A stretch of 64,000 nucleotides of DNA from Steinernema hermaphroditum (Eukaryota > Nematoda > Chromadorea > Rhabditida > Steinernematidae), in assembly GCA_030435675.1 (NCBI GenBank), contig CM059625.1, forward strand, positions 10,168,001 to 10,232,000. Reading direction: 5' to 3'. Shown piece by piece: positions 36,098-49,321 of this stretch (position 1 is its first letter; every line of letters starts with the position of its first letter). The notes beneath the pieces were generated by a model, which was given only the letters and a program-made list of their open reading frames with translations, did no database searches and was not told where the DNA came from. A program made the translations under genes and the position numbers.

Positions 36098-39092
36098 ATG
36101 CGCACGGCGGCCACTCCGGGGTGTGTGTGGTCGAATGAAACCGAAGAGGCCGCCATGTACTGTCTCCGTAACCTGGGAGGGTCCTTCTACGACGGATGCA
36201 ACCAGCACTGCTACACCGACCAAAACTTGATGCGGCTCACGCATAATCTTCAGCTAGAAAGTGTCGTCTACGGTCAGGTAGGCAATGTCTTGCTCAATTT
36301 CAATCTATAAGAGTTTAATCCGTCTCAACTCTTATTAGCAAGTCAGAAATTCTCAACTATGCATCACATTCCGAGAGCTTCCGCACTTTTAATGATTTAT
36401 TCATTTCCGTTACATGCCCAATTCGATTGCAAAAGAAAAAAAAATAACAACCGCGACATACAATACCCAGAGACATTTAGATTTTCCCTGTTCTTATCTT
36501 TTTTGTCGTCATCGCAAACGTTCTTGTCGCCGTGGTTCTTTCACAGAAGCACATGATTACCCCTACCAACGTCGTCCTGAAATACATGGCAATCGCCGAT
36601 CTCTGTGTTGGACTTGTGCCGCTTCCTTGGACGTTCTTCTACTATACCTTGAAGTCAGTTTCTGTCCTAGAATCTGTTACATAACTGGGCCCTTTCAGAT
36701 TTAATGAGCACGAGGATGACATTGAGCTGTGGTGGTGTTACATGTACAAGTACAGTATGGACGCCGTTCCGCCCGTGTGCCACAACGTCGCCATGTGGCT
36801 CACCGTTTTGCTTGCTGGGCAAAGGTCAGCGATTGCACATTACTTGTGGCACCTTCTGGGTGTTGTCAAAAAGCTTCCGTTATAATCGAATTTTATCGCA
36901 CGAAATATGAATTGAATGAGGGAAAATGGGCTTGAAGAGACATCATCACCATATCTGCTCCTCACATTGATTCTTTCCAAAACAAATCAAGAGTGTGCAT
37001 TGCGACATGTCTGCGATTTCATGGAAGGAAGTACGCTTGTGTGTAGAAGAGCCGAATTTTCAACAAAGTCCATTTGTCGTCCTTTTTACCACATGTATCC
37101 TTCAAAACTGTTTTGACTCTTTTAGCGTTTTCACCGAAACTTTTGTTTATCGTAATGGGCGGAAACGGGGAGCGAGATACCATAGTACTTAGCGCTTGCC
37201 GGAGAATTTGGACATTTGGTGCCCATATTTTTCATTGTTTATTGGTCTCTTGAGATAGGACAATAGCCAAGGTTCAGCGAGCGGCATGAAGAGGAAAACT
37301 TCCAAAAGCCTAAGTGTGACTCGAGTCAATTATGTCTTTTTGAACGCACACAACACATCACGAGCTGAGATGCTACTGGAGAGACGGAAATGAGAACTCT
37401 CTTCGCTTATCGCTTGAGGCGATGTGAAAAATTCGGACACATCGTTCCACGCGCTCCTTCGATCTTCAAGGCTGTTTTGAGTGGCACATCGCTAACACAC
37501 TTCGGGCTTGCCCGACTATACATAGTTTGAAAAACTGTGAATATATCGAGAGTGACATCAGAAGATTTTGGTACTCAAGGTGGAAGCTTGAGGTCAGAAT
37601 GCAAGTTAGGAATCACTTCACTTGCGAGGTGAGGGTTCACAGATTGTGTTCTAGATACATCTCGATTGAATACCCCATCAAATCGCGCAGTCTGTGCAGC
37701 GTCCGGAACGTCCGCCTGGCCACCGTAGCCATCACTATAGCTTCGCTGCTCTGTGGTTTACCGAAATCTTTTGATTACTACTACGGTATGTTCGACGGAT
37801 GGGCTTTCGTTCCTCCAGGACAATGGATCAACGTTCGGTATTCTGAAGAGTCGCACTGCAATCTTATGTGTTTGTTATTACAGTAGCTGTGTAGCTGGAT
37901 TCACGGCTCTTGTGCGCTTGCTCGGCCAGAACACCTTCTTTAACTTCTACTTTTGGACAAGAGTGCTCGCCTTCATCATTCTTCCAAGTCTCCTTCTCAT
38001 TATCCTGAACGTGCTTTTGATACGTGGTATTCGCAGAGCTCAAAGACGCAAAGAACGTCTTCTCAAGTAGGTTATATCTGGTCGTACCCATGTTTCTTCT
38101 CAAATTAATAATGCCCTTCCCAGCGCAACTCCGCATTTAGACCCGTTGAGGGTGGCAGAGGACCATCGATGGGAAAGTGAACGGAATAGAACAGGACCCT
38201 TTAGTTTCTTATGCAGACGTTGTGAAAAATCAATTAGAATTATCAATTAACCATCGCATTCAAAGTACATTTGGAAGAGCAGAAAGTGTATGTAATTTCC
38301 GGTGAGGCTCAATTTTTGGGCGATTGTGCACTAAGCAATTGAGAGACGATTTTTGGCCAAATAAAAGCTCAGGCGCATTGGGCAAAGTGCCAATTAAAGA
38401 TCACCGTTGTTATCCTATGCTCCAAATTGCACCCCATCATTCTGGCAGTTCACTAGACATGTTATTTAAGGGAGAAACGTGCGCGGGAGGCTCAACGCCA
38501 AAACGACAGTAATTCGACGAGTCTTATGTTGGTTGTTATCGTCAGCATCTTCTTAATTGTTAACTTGCCACAAGCCATTTTTATGGGAATGTTATGCGTT
38601 TGTAACACGTTCGGAATATCGAATAGGCTTCTCGAGGGGATCTTCCCGGTAGCCTTTCTTCTGGCCAACAACATGTTGGTTATGGTAACCAGAGTAAACA
38701 ACGTTTGCTTCTACTTACCGCTCTCTTTCAGGCTACTTACCCGATAAACTTTGGCATTTACTGTTTCATGTCCAGCAGCTTCCGGCTCACTTTCCGTGCT
38801 CTTTTCTTCCCGTAACTCGGCCGACCAACATTCACGGAACTTTAATGCGAGTTTTAGAAAATCTTCTCGAGATACCCTAAACGGAGCCCTCAATCCCTCA
38901 GCAGCATCCTCGCGTCCGTCTGTCCGCAAAACTGACTCCAACCGCTCGCCGAGGTGTTCGGAAGCGCAATACACTCCCGTTCACAAGTCGACTCCCAGCT
39001 ACAGCAACAATAACCAGTTCGAATACGCACCGGTGCTCACTGCGCCTCCGATCAGCTCGAGCAACGAGAAATTGGATACCGTATACTTGTAG
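36098..39092 (+). CDS. GPCR, sex-peptide/myoinhibitory-peptide receptor-like (copy 1)
   Basis: Rhodopsin-class neuropeptide receptor of the SPR group (Drosophila SPR, C. elegans sprr). Exons: 36098-36277, 36481-36653, 36699-36824, 37655-37837, 37884-38066, 38510-38684, 38732-38811, 38852-39092; phases agree throughout, about 446 aa. Seen: N-glycosylation site NET; TM1 IFPVLIFFVVIANVLVAVV; TM2 KYMAIADLCVGLVPLPW then TFFYYTLK (fly IPWYFWYYTL); WWCYMYKYSMDAVPP, HNVAMWLTVLLAGQRY with QRY in place of DRY, as in fly SPR; TM4 and an ECL2 Cys (NVRSCVAG); TM5 FWTRVLAFIILP; NNSTSLMLVVIVSIFLIVNLP at TM6 (fly NCTTLMLIVVVSVFLLAEIP); YPINFGIYCFMSSSFRLTF after TM7. The third loop looks about ten residues short, so a small exon in the 443-bp intron may be missing. 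The last intron is only 40 bp; without it translation stops early. The Ser/Asn-rich tail ends in DTVYL. Confidence 0.88.
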
Positions 39093-39493
39093 CTGGCGGG
39101 CTAATTGAGGGATTTGAAGATTTTCAGATCAGGGCGTGGAGGGTTAGCAAAGAGGAAGGCTTTGTGATTTCGATAATGGAGAATTTATTAAACACTAACG
39201 GTCCAAATATTGAGCAAACAACAAAAGAGATAGAACTACATCAACAAGCAGGGCAGAGGGCTGAATTATGCAAAGTGTAATTCTCGATGTGCACCGCTTA
39301 GACCAGTATAAGATCTAAGCTGCTTATTGATCACCTGATGAAGTTAAAGTCGGAATCACTGGTAAACTAAGGAACTATATACAGACAACGATAAATTATA
39401 TAGCTAGAGAGAGACTGTACAGATGAATCGCCGATGTGGCTACCGGTCTAAGTAAGTTGTATGCCGATGGTACTATGCCAACGATAAGGAAAA

Positions 39494-41123
39494 TCAGTCG
39501 GATTCTGTGCTCAATGCCGAGTCTCCTTCGGAGTTGTCGGAATCTTCTGCAAAGTAATGGATAAGCATTGATTTTAGAGCTCGCAACGCTTACCGTGAAT
39601 GGGAACGACAGTGCTCTTTCTGTAGTGTCGCGCGCAGTACTCGGTCAGACGGTTGCAGGCATCGAGGGTGACCTCGTCACTGTAGGTCAGGACCAATCTG
39701 AACCAGCCAGAAAGTCCGAAGGCACCGCCGGGAAGACAATAGACGCTTTCTTCGCTGATCAGCCCCTGCACGAAGGCGGTTTCGTCGCCATAATTCTTTG
39801 TGTCGAATCCAACCATCATGTACATGGCTCCCTGAGGACGGATGGGTTTGATGCCAGGAATCTTGGATAGTGCTTCATAGACGATCTCAGCATTGCGGGC
39901 GAGAACGGCCTTGATGTTTTCGAAGAAGGATTGCGGGGTTTCTTTGAGTATCTTGGGCAGAGCTCCTTGGACAAGGGCACAAGGGCCAACGATCTTCTGA
40001 CTCAGCGCAACCATCCCTTTTTTAACTTCAGCAAGCGCTCCATATCGGTCGTAGCAGACAACCCATCCGAGGCGCCATCCTGGCACGAGGTACCGCTTGC
40101 CGATTCCGTCGCAGCTGATGACAGGAACCTTTGGAGACAGAGAGGCGATAGGATGGAACGTTGCTCCACCATAGGTGAGGTCACCATAGATCTCATCAGC
40201 AATGATAGGGATCTTGTGATTGTAGGCAATTGTAACAATGTCCTCCAGATGCGCTTTCGAGAATACGGCTCCAGTTGGGTTTCCGGGATTGTTCACAATT
40301 ATAGCCTTAGTGCGGTTGTCGATCAATGACTCGAGATGGGACAAGTCAATTTCGGCTCCGCGGTCCATATCTAGACGGTAGAAGCGGTCTTCGATTCCAT
40401 GCGGTCGGCACAAGGTCGAGTAAAGGGGAAATCCGGGCAGGGGGCAGAGAATATTGTCCCCTGCATTTGCGAGAGCTTCTATAGCCAGCTGAAGAGCATG
40501 CGAGCATCCACTAGCCAAAATAACGTCATCAGCTGTGATGGGCGCTTCAGGCAGAGTGAACTGCTTCGCTATCGCTTCTCTCGCCTCAAGTGTTCCTGAA
40601 AGATCGGATTGTGGATTACAGAGGATGCCGTCATCAAAACATACCTACGGCTGGACCGTAACCATCATATGCGTGACTCTCAACTGCTTCCTTGATTGCG
40701 ACGACTGCTGTCTCACAAGGAGGGAGAGTGCCCGTTAGTGTGGGATCGCCCAAATGTAGTTTGATCGGTTTTTTATAGGGGTTCGGAGAGACTTGCAGCT
40801 GGTCAACAATCTTGCGAATGGGGTTTACTGTGTTTTTGGCATGTTCCGACACGGGGCAATTCCATCCTTTTCGTTCGGAGGTGTCCTTCTAAAATTGAAG
40901 GTTTTAGTGAATATTCTTTCTTTATCCTTAGGATCCTTTCCAGTAGAATGTGTAAACCACTTACAATGTTTGTGGACGTCTTGATTTGACGTCGCGGTGA
41001 AGTCTTAGAGACAGTCTCGGCAACCATCTGATTCACGAGTGGATGACGCTTAGCAGAAGGAAGTTCCTTGCGGAGTCCGCTGTCGACGGAATCTTTGCCA
41101 GGGATAACGTTTTCGGGATACAT
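39494..41123 (-). CDS. tatn-1: Tyrosine aminotransferase
   Basis: PLP-dependent class I aminotransferase converting tyrosine plus 2-oxoglutarate to 4-hydroxyphenylpyruvate, the first step of tyrosine breakdown; cytosolic. Exons: 41123-40965, 40888-40645, 40595-39594, 39546-39494; all in phase, 485 aa. Seen: PVSEHAKNTVNPIRKIVD (family SDMAKKTFNPIRAIVD), LGDPTLTG, YDGYGPAVG, ASGCSHALQLAI, PGFPLYSTL, IVNNPGNPTGAVFSK, ADEIYGDL, then CDGIGKRYLVPGWRLGW, whose Lys forms the Schiff base with PLP, SQKIVGPCALVQGAL, RPQGAMYMMVG and LPGGAFGLSGWFRLVLT. The last exon gives an acidic tail (EDSDNSEGD); reading through its donor would instead end a few residues after it. The N-terminus is about 30 aa longer than mammalian TAT; an acceptor just upstream of the chosen ATG suggests a 5' UTR exon. 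Symbol is the C. elegans ortholog name. Confidence 0.95.
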
Positions 41124-44100
41124 AGTGAATGGCGTTTGGATCTGTAACAGAACACCTGTTTGCAGAGTGCACTGGGCTAATGAGGAATTCGCGCGCTTTT
41201 CGTTATCACTTCGTCCGACTCGGACATTTCCTTTGAAATGTTCGTTATCAGCAGGGAAATGCAAAGAAGGAGCATCTGCTTCAGGTGACCGCTAGCGGGA
41301 TTGGCCATCCGCAAGAGTAGGTCGGCCGATGACTGTACAAGCGATACATGACGAAGTGCCAAACGATGCACTCAGTGATTGAAGCCGACCGTTTTATAAG
41401 GATGGACAGCTCTTTTGGGCTAGCTCCGCCCTCTGATTTCAACGCTATGCTCTTTCGTCAATGCACAAACTCGATCAAACGTGACCGTCGACGTCACCGG
41501 TCGAGCTGGGCGCCGTCACAACGGCTGTCTATCGAACGAACGGTGCCGGCGTTCGCATCCTATGGGCCACATAGTTGAACAGACTCTAAAATCACCGGGT
41601 GTTGTTTTCAAATTATGCGTTCGCTGTATGCAGTACATCAGTAATCCGCCATTGCATCATTCTTACAATCGCCTGTGAGTGGCTCTCGTCACCGCGTGGA
41701 GGCGGACCGGTCATGATTTACGCGCCAATGCAACCAAAATTCCCATGGTTCATTTTGACACGTGACAATCTGTGCTGTTTTGGATCACATTGTTTTCTCT
41801 TGTTCTACAGTACGATACTGAGTCAGTTCCATCATTTAAGATCTGCTGTACTTCTTAAAGAAAAATGATATCATTCCCACAATGATTTCATCATACATGA
41901 ACTGTCCCATTACCGTATACCCTAGAAGATGATAGACACAGGAAAAGTGCTCAGATCTGACCATAAAAATTTAATCCAAGGAAGAAGTCGAGATTTAATG
42001 CTTGTCACATGAATTGTGCTTTACATTAATGTCAATAAAAACGGCGCTGTACGTTTTTGTTTCGTATGTTTTTAGCGTCACTTTTTATAGTGATAACGAA
42101 TTCAGTTAAGACACATTTGCGCAGTTGATAGTAGCTTCGGCTGTACAAATGATAATGGACCTGTGAAAGTCCGAAATGGCTTCCTGAATTGGTCAATTGC
42201 GCTGGATGGAATGCTCCCAAAATCAAGATACTGAACGTTCTGTGCACATTTCAACGAAACGCTGCCTGGACTACTTGTGCGCGGTCGTCGCGTGTTGGTT
42301 TTCGATTCCAAAGGCGGGAGACACGTGCTACATTCACAATAATTGGAACAACGCCAGCTACTTCCCACGTCCTCTGAACGCTCTCTCAGAGCCAACGACT
42401 ATCTCAGAGTCGATCTGATTACAAAGATAATGAGGACAACAAATGTACTCGGAGACAAAGTGTCCGATGTTACAGAGTGTTTACAAAAAGCGCTCGGAAT
42501 TAGTGCGTGTCAGTCGTGTTCACGGTCTCTGGTTCTGTCCCTCAGCATTGCATCATTTCACAAAAAGTAAACAACATCCATTACTTTACAAGTGATGCAA
42601 TCTAATTCTTTTTTCACGGGCTGCAATCGTGGACCAGTCTGCCGACGACGGTAAATGATTCAATTATTTCACTGAAATTAACTGTCGCATTACCCTTTGA
42701 ATATCTACAGCAACGCCGGAACGCCACGTCCCACAGAAGATACGGTAGCTACCGTATACACAGACAGACATGGTATTATGTGTAATGTTGTCAAAGGCAT
42801 CCTTCTTTGCAGCTGTGCCATATGACATTCATTGTTGCGCTGGAAGAGGCACCCTATTCTTTCAAAGAATTTTTTAGATTTCATCGAAAGACGCCGTTCG
42901 CGGCGAAACAGCGTCTCCGTCGATGAGAACTTGATTATCAGAGATGTCTAAAGAAGGTAACCAACGCACCAAAAGGGCAACATAGTGATCTTACATTTAC
43001 TCCTCTCGCGCGTCGGCGTTTTTCCTCTTTCGCTTGCACGATGGAGCACATTTGTCTTTCCTTGAACAGTGCAACAACCCGAGATAGACTTAAATCGAAA
43101 TGTCCTTTTGCCAGAACACGTTCTTCTGTACTGTTCCAAACCTTAAATTGTTATTGCAGGAAATGGGAGAGAATGTTTGCGAACAAAACAAATGCTTTGC
43201 GCTATTAATAGAACGATGATGCCAACAATCACACATTACAGTCAAGGCACAGAAATGGGCAAAGGTCCTGATACTGTATTTCTAAAAATAGCCCCGTGTT
43301 GCATTGGAAGCTATTTCTTGATTGCTCCGCTGCCATTTTGCGGTTTCTGTATGACGTTCCGATCAAGAGACCAGCGTCTCCGAGTTCAAACAACACAGAG
43401 ATCAGTTGTCAGCCACGTGGGTCAATTGGTGACTAAAGGCACGTGGGGAGTTGTTCATCAAAGGATGAGCCGTGGGCACTGAGGAGTGCGAATCCTTCTT
43501 AGGACTATTTGCGTCAACAGTACGGACGGATCACATTTCAACGCGAGTACTCCTTTTCAACGAAATGGATTTGCTGAGACGGCTTCGCTTACTGCAGGCA
43601 CGGCGGCACTTTTAGCTTATCAAAGTCACCTCATGATGCGGTGGAGAGACAGAAAACAGACCAGCGTTTAGCGTGGTTTTCATCGGTGGAATGATTAGCA
43701 AAAGGGTGAATTGATCACTACCTCCTACAAAAACACAAACAATGTGTTTGTTTTGCAAAGGTTTGTGCAAAAAAGTAGTGTTTGTCAAGATTAAACTGGT
43801 AAGAGCTTCGTTGTTTGGCACCATCAAAAGTGTTCCGCTGTAAGATTTGTTTTGGGCTTTGGTAGTGGAGGGACCGACAACAATGTGATTGATCCGGAAA
43901 TGACAGGGTGAAGTGCGATTTCCGGAGGTTCGCTATGTGCACTGCGAACCATGGATTATGTGGTCGAGATCGCGGTCGAGATCCAAGTCCGATGGTTCTT
44001 TCGAGACGACACGTGCGTTCGTGTCAACGAAACGCTCCTGTCTCCGCGCGAGCATCAACTCCATAAATCATCGCCAAATAAGTGGGTAAAAAGCCCGCGA

Positions 44101-44630
44101 TCAGTGCGGCGTACTGTGTTAATGTACCATATGTTGCGTTGTCCCCTCACGAGATACCGTAGTCTCAAAAACATCACGTTTTACACTCTACAAACTATTC
44201 GTATACTACTGAAAAAAACTTGATGACTGACGAAGATATCCTTCTCTGAAAGATTTAGAATTGAAAGAAAGAACTGACATCAGAAAACAACATACAACAT
44301 AGATATCATATATAAAGCGCGTCCGTTATTGTTTTAGAAAGCGCAATCACAGGATAATCAAGCCTATGCTAGTGGCAGCCGTAACGCGTCATGCGCACGG
44401 AAGAAGTTTGAAATTACCTTCAGAAAGAAGGAAAAACGCTCGTCCTCTAAATTAGCAAGTGTAGTATAGCAAGATACAGTAAGAATAAGAACTTCTTCAT
44501 GCCGTCAAGCTTGACAACGTTCCAAGCCTTGCCACTTTATAAATCCCTCCGAAAATACATTTGCCAGTGTGCTCTTTGTATCACTCTCTGAGCGAAGAAC
44601 GTGATCAATGCTTTCTTTACTTTACTTTAC
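41124..44630. other. Gene-free interval of about 3.5 kb
   Basis: Includes the aminotransferase 5' region. No protein family, splice-linked exons or RNA gene could be supported; open frames are short and compositionally random. Confidence 0.4.
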
Positions 44631-45056
44631 TTTATTTCGCGAATCAAAAGCATTATGCTTTGCGCGACACCGAAAATAGACAAACAGAGGATGTCTGGCA
44701 GACGGCTTCATCTCTGGCGCGGCGTAGATGTCGAACCGGTCGTAGACGGCGCACTTCACGGGGCATCTGGGAATCGGCAAATCTTCAGCTGCGGCAGCGG
44801 AATTGCGGCACAGCGAACGCTTCTGAGCTTGCATCTGATGGTCCGTGGTCCGGGAGTTGCGTCATCGCTGGTCCTCAGAGCGTCGGCGACCTTCGGGATG
44901 ACATCTCACGCAGCATTGGGCGTCGGATTCCTGGCGTCGGACATCTTGCTGTCAGCGGTGGTGGGACTACGGCTTCCGGGTGTCCCAATTCCCTCTGGAA
45001 GCCGGAACAGTCACAACTGCCACGGGGTTTGCCATCTGACCAACCAGACACTCAGA
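44631..45056 (+). repeat. Dispersed repeat family, copy B
   Basis: Direct copy of the repeat at 4870-5312, about 40 kb away, colinear and strongly similar, starting at 'ttatttcgcgaatc' and ending just after 'ctgaccaaccagac'. It is preceded by a short 'ctttactttactttac' tract. Indels relative to copy A (for example loss of bases around 'gcggaattgcggcac') shift all frames. A 218-codon open frame crosses it but only this copy is open that far. Confidence 0.75.
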
Positions 45057-45577
45057 GAGTGACCGGAGGACCGACCGCTCGCCACCGCGACACGAGTGAG
45101 AGTCTCAATGCTTTCATCCAGGAAAAACAGCTTCACTTTAAACATTTTGAGTCAATGATGACCGGCAGCGTGATATCAATTTCAATTTTTTTTGTATTCA
45201 GATCTGTTGACCAGTAAATGTAACATACATTGAAATTCGACAGCTGAAGCTTCTTATCCGAGCCATATCACTTCAAAGCGAAAATGTGTCGTATTGTGTC
45301 GAAATGTGTGATCGACCACCATTTGATGTTCCACACGGACTGAAAATATTTCGCTATCTTTGATTGGTTAAACCATACTGTAGAGCCGCTATTGAACCTT
45401 TTTCTACGTCCTTGATCGGCGCGATCAATTTCAATGAAACGGGGTTCGCTCTCTTGATTGCGGGTTCAATGGTGCTTAAGTATATAAATAGCTTGATTTC
45501 CTTAAGTAACATTTCATGACATTTATTTGTACAACTTTATTGATAATATGCGAACCGGTATAAGTTTGACAATGCAC
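45057..45577. other. Intergenic between repeat copy B and the MFS gene
   Basis: AT-rich, nothing recognised. Confidence 0.4.
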
Positions 45578-47782
45578 CTAGTAAACATCAATTGCCATTA
45601 TTGTCGGAGAAGAGCAAGTATGCTTGAGATCAGGCTGAAGTTCGCGTGGGAATATACGGTACTGTGTGGAGACGACGTTCGGTTGTTCGCTCATCTTGCT
45701 CCACTCTGGAGCATTCGCGTTGATGAATATTACGAAGAAGAGATTTGTTGCAACCTGTGAATATGGTATCATTGAGATAAACATTTCCAGTTGATTTTAC
45801 ATACGAGAACAGCTGCAATTATGTAGAAAACAATCTTCCATTGGGCAGCTGAGTTCGCAGGAGCAATGCCTGTGACCACAAATGGCACTATGAGCATAGT
45901 GAAGGTTTTCGTTAGTGAGATGTTTCCAGTTACGAAGTGGTTGTAGTTGCCCGAGATCATCGCTCCTGCCTTGAAGAAGCCACCCGTTGAGAAACCAAGG
46001 AATCCCGTTGCGATGCTCATCAAGATCATGCATGTTTGCTGAAATTCAACATTTTGGTTTTTGTCGTTTATGAAATGCAGCTGAGTACGTTAGAAGTTAA
46101 ATTGGACGTTAGTGTTAGCGTTTAGCTCTGCTTGTTGAGCTGATCTCCTTTGTGCCACAAAGATAGGAAAGAAGTTCGGCATCCCGCAGCACAAACAACG
46201 TTCTAATTGCTTTTAGTTGCTTTTGTCTGTTTTTTGCGCAACAATGATATGGAATTTCATCGGAACAATGACAGATCTAGACAATATTCGTAATAGTTCG
46301 CACGTTTAGAGGTCATAGAGGTGCTATATTGAGGATTTTATCTACACTGGATATCGCCAGTGCCCCACATGAGAATTCAGTAATGTTCTTGTGTAAAAAT
46401 CAAAGAAGTCTCCTACCTTATGAGAGGAATCCAAGAAACTCAGCGTAATAAAGAAAATAGTCGATCCAAAGAACGCAATGGAATTGAAAATCCGTAGTTT
46501 GTTCGTTTCGTTGACGCACCGTATTTTGTCGCTAATGAATCCACAGAACAGCTTGAGAAGGAACTGCAGAACCGATGGAATGGCCGCGTTGAGTCCGGTT
46601 TCGGCTACGGCGAAGTCGAGCACGTACATGAAGTACGCAGAGGAGAAAAGGAATATGGTGTTCACGCAGAAGAAGTTGCCAATGCCGGCCATCCACACGG
46701 CCCACACCGCTTTTGTCTTTAAAATGGATTTGTATGGGACTCGATCATCTTGCTCGCTCCTGGAATCAATCCGTAGGAGAGTCTTTGTAAACGATACTTA
46801 CAAGATGATGGACTTCTGTCGTTCAATCTTAGAAGCTTCAATATCGCTCACAAAAGGGTGAGCACGTGGCTCATCACGGTAAAACATGAAGAAAAGCAGG
46901 AAGATAATCAGAGTGATTTTCCCGTGACCGTATACGGCCCACCTCCATCCGATATCAGAGGAGCAGAGGGCACCGGCAACAGGGTTGGTTATCGTAGGGG
47001 ATAGTTGGATGAAGGCAACGCATGTTGACACAAACATTCCGTTCTAAACGGTATAAATCTGCGTTATTTCCGACTGTATGATGAAAACTTACTTGTTTGT
47101 AGTACGTCCACTTTGAAGTGAATTTTCCGATTGCAGGAAAATTTCCAGCAAATGCAATGCCTTGGAGTACTCGAAGAAATATGGCCCAACCGTATCCTAT
47201 AAACAAGTGTAGTTAACCGAAATTTTGCCCATTATTGTGATACGTATTTGACCCATAGTCGGTTTGACGGTTTTGAGAAAGAGAAAGCCAATGGCGGGAT
47301 AAAGTGTTCGGATGCTGCGAAAAACGAAATGGGAACGAAATAGAATTACCCCAGCCGAGAGCTTGAGGGAGTAGAATTGTCGTGATGGATGATAAGAGGC
47401 CGAAGCAGAAGAAAGGAATCCGGAGGCTGTACTTGTTGACGATGTGGACTATGGGAAAGTGAGCGGCCAGAGCACCGAGAGCAACCGCCCCAGTAATCCA
47501 GCTCTTCTCCCAAGCCCCGAATCGACTCACACTGATCTCCACGGCATCGTTGCGGCTTTCGTTTCTGTAGGTATTGCTAGAATTGCTGAAACAGTCACGT
47601 AGTTTGGCATAGTTGAAAATAACCAACATTGCTTCCGGAGGAGCCATGCAGAGCAGTACGAAATTGAAAACAATGATGTTGGACCATATGGACGTCAGTG
47701 CCAACATAACTATAGGCAAGAGGACGAACCTGGTCCGAGTGCCAAATATAAGGCACGTTGATTCTCGGCCACAACCTATCAT
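45578..47782 (-). CDS. SLC17-like major facilitator (anion) transporter
   Basis: MFS membrane transporter, SLC17 (sodium/phosphate, sialin, vesicular glutamate) type by layout; substrate unknown. Exons: 47782-47350, 47196-47093, 47043-46802, 46759-46417, 46038-45805, 45754-45578; all in phase, 510 aa. Seen: cytoplasmic N-terminus; TM1 (LPIVMLALTSIWSNIIVFNF) followed by a long glycosylatable loop (NSS, NES); WEKSWITGAVALGALAAHFP for TM2, FFCFGLLSSITTILLP; ILRVLQGI-type motif in FLRVLQGIAFAGNFPAIGKF; WRWAVYGHG; a large central loop with DEPRAHPFVSDIEASKIE and VPYKSILKTKAVWAVW, typical of SLC17 (W-x-x-I-x-x-S/T-x-x-V-W); LKLFCGFISDKIR; NYNHFVTGNISL before the last helices; a C-terminal tail beginning FINANAPEWSKM. 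An earlier in-frame Met at 47944 exists; 47782 starts nearer the TM1 boundary. Confidence 0.85.
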
Positions 47783-48990
47783 CCTGAGGGTCGTCGTATC
47801 TCTGAAAAGACGTTCGTCGTTAAAGCTAAGAGGAAAGAGTATTGACCTTAAGGTGTACCTGCATCTAATATACGGTATTTGGGACGTTCGCAGGAGGCGG
47901 GCAGATAAACAGAAGAGGTGTTTGTCTACGTTGATTTTGATCACGTAACATGTCTGTTCAAATAAGATCGCGGATATTTCGTTTGGTCAAGAACTTAGAT
48001 GCAGCGATGCTCCTCTTGATCTCTTAATTCTTGTGCTCATGATCTCATTGCCCACAAAACCGAGCGTTTGCCCACAAAAATTGTAACGACTGTTTGACAT
48101 TCAATAAAACGCAGAGTTGTTGACCTCTGTGAACAACACCACTTTGCGGCCTGTTTTATGTTTTGTCTCAAGCGTCAAGAGATGCGTCATTGTGTATTTT
48201 TCGGTTTTTCATCATAACATCCGTAATCTCTGCTGCACTCAGGTTATAAAATCTGAGCAAATATCAACAACTTCCGACAAACACCACTTTTGAAATTCCA
48301 CAAAATGTCTGGCTAGATGTAGATAATTCTACTCGAGCAACGCTGTTTGCCTTGGTTACAGGACGAAGGATCTCGTTAGTGGTGCCATCAAGCGGCATGC
48401 TGATGCCGCAGAAGCGAGCATCGATGCCGTGACATTGTCTGTTTGCTCAGTCAATGTTCGATCAAACGTCGGTTCGAAGATTAAAGTTTTCATCGAAAAT
48501 GGATTACGGTAGGTACACATGTGACGTTACCGACAGCGGTGGTAAACCGACCTGCTTGTTGATGAGCCGATGATGTTTGCTGCTATTAAATCAGACATTC
48601 TAGGCATAATCTACAAATATCGCTTTACGTGTATGATAGCAGAGACAGAGAATGCGTATCTGGATCTGAAGAACAACGAAGTGCAAACTATAGGGCTCCG
48701 AAGCAATAAATTTCGGTACAAATGAGCAGTGAATACACAGTGGAAAACAGAAATGAATTGGAAATCCAAGTATATGTTGGACCGACTAGACAGATCATGG
48801 TGTTTACTCATTTGAATACTCAAAAGATCCACCTGAGTCCCTATGTTGACCTATTTCATAGCGACCCATTCCCTTAGTTTTGTGGCCTGATAACGGACTT
48901 AACTCAGGATGGAGCGTATGCCTAACCATTGTACATTAACACGCATGTGGTGCAACACACATGCTTATTGAAGTCTGTAATGTCAACTGA
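47783..48990. other. Intergenic upstream of the MFS gene
   Basis: No coding or RNA feature recognised. Confidence 0.4.
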
Positions 48991-48992
48991 CT

Positions 48993-49320
48993 AGGAAAGG
49001 TCCCAAACTGTCCCACGCCGATTCCGCTGAAATTTGGCATGGAGGTTGGCATCCCAGAATGTAGCAATACCTCATAGGTTTCATCGGTGAATGGCCTCAC
49101 AAAACCTCAAAGAAATGGTCAAATAACTGAAAAGACCACCGTATCTCTTGTGGCATCAAGGACATCGTGTTAGGACCTAACAAGTACTGAGGACAAAATG
49201 AACTGTAGCTTAAGCCCGCCATTCTCCGATGAAACCTATCAGGTATTACTACACTCTGGCATGCTAACCTCCTTGCCAAATTTCAGTCGAATTGGCGTGG
49301 AATTGTTTGGGACCTCTCCT
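48993..49320. repeat. Foldback element with long inverted arms
   Basis: The left arm, about 48993-49095, and the reverse complement of the right arm, about 49217-49320, align end to end over about 100 bp with roughly 10-15 mismatches. Shared words include 'aggtcccaaac', 'ctgaaatttggca', 'ggaggtt', 'taatacct'-like core and 'ataggtttcatcgg'. The interior is about 120 bp with no coding capacity. Such a structure fits a miniature foldback (MITE-like) transposable element; no clear target-site duplication was identified. Confidence 0.8.
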
Positions 49321-49321
49321 T

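Noticed and set aside
44561..45217. 218-codon plus-strand open frame
   Set aside because: Falls within repeat copy B; the frame is broken in copies A and C, so it is unlikely to be a protein.
47213..47349. Additional exon in the MFS gene
   Set aside because: An acceptor-like site and open frame exist, but exon 1 joins directly to the exon at 47196 in phase and gives the continuous transporter sequence.
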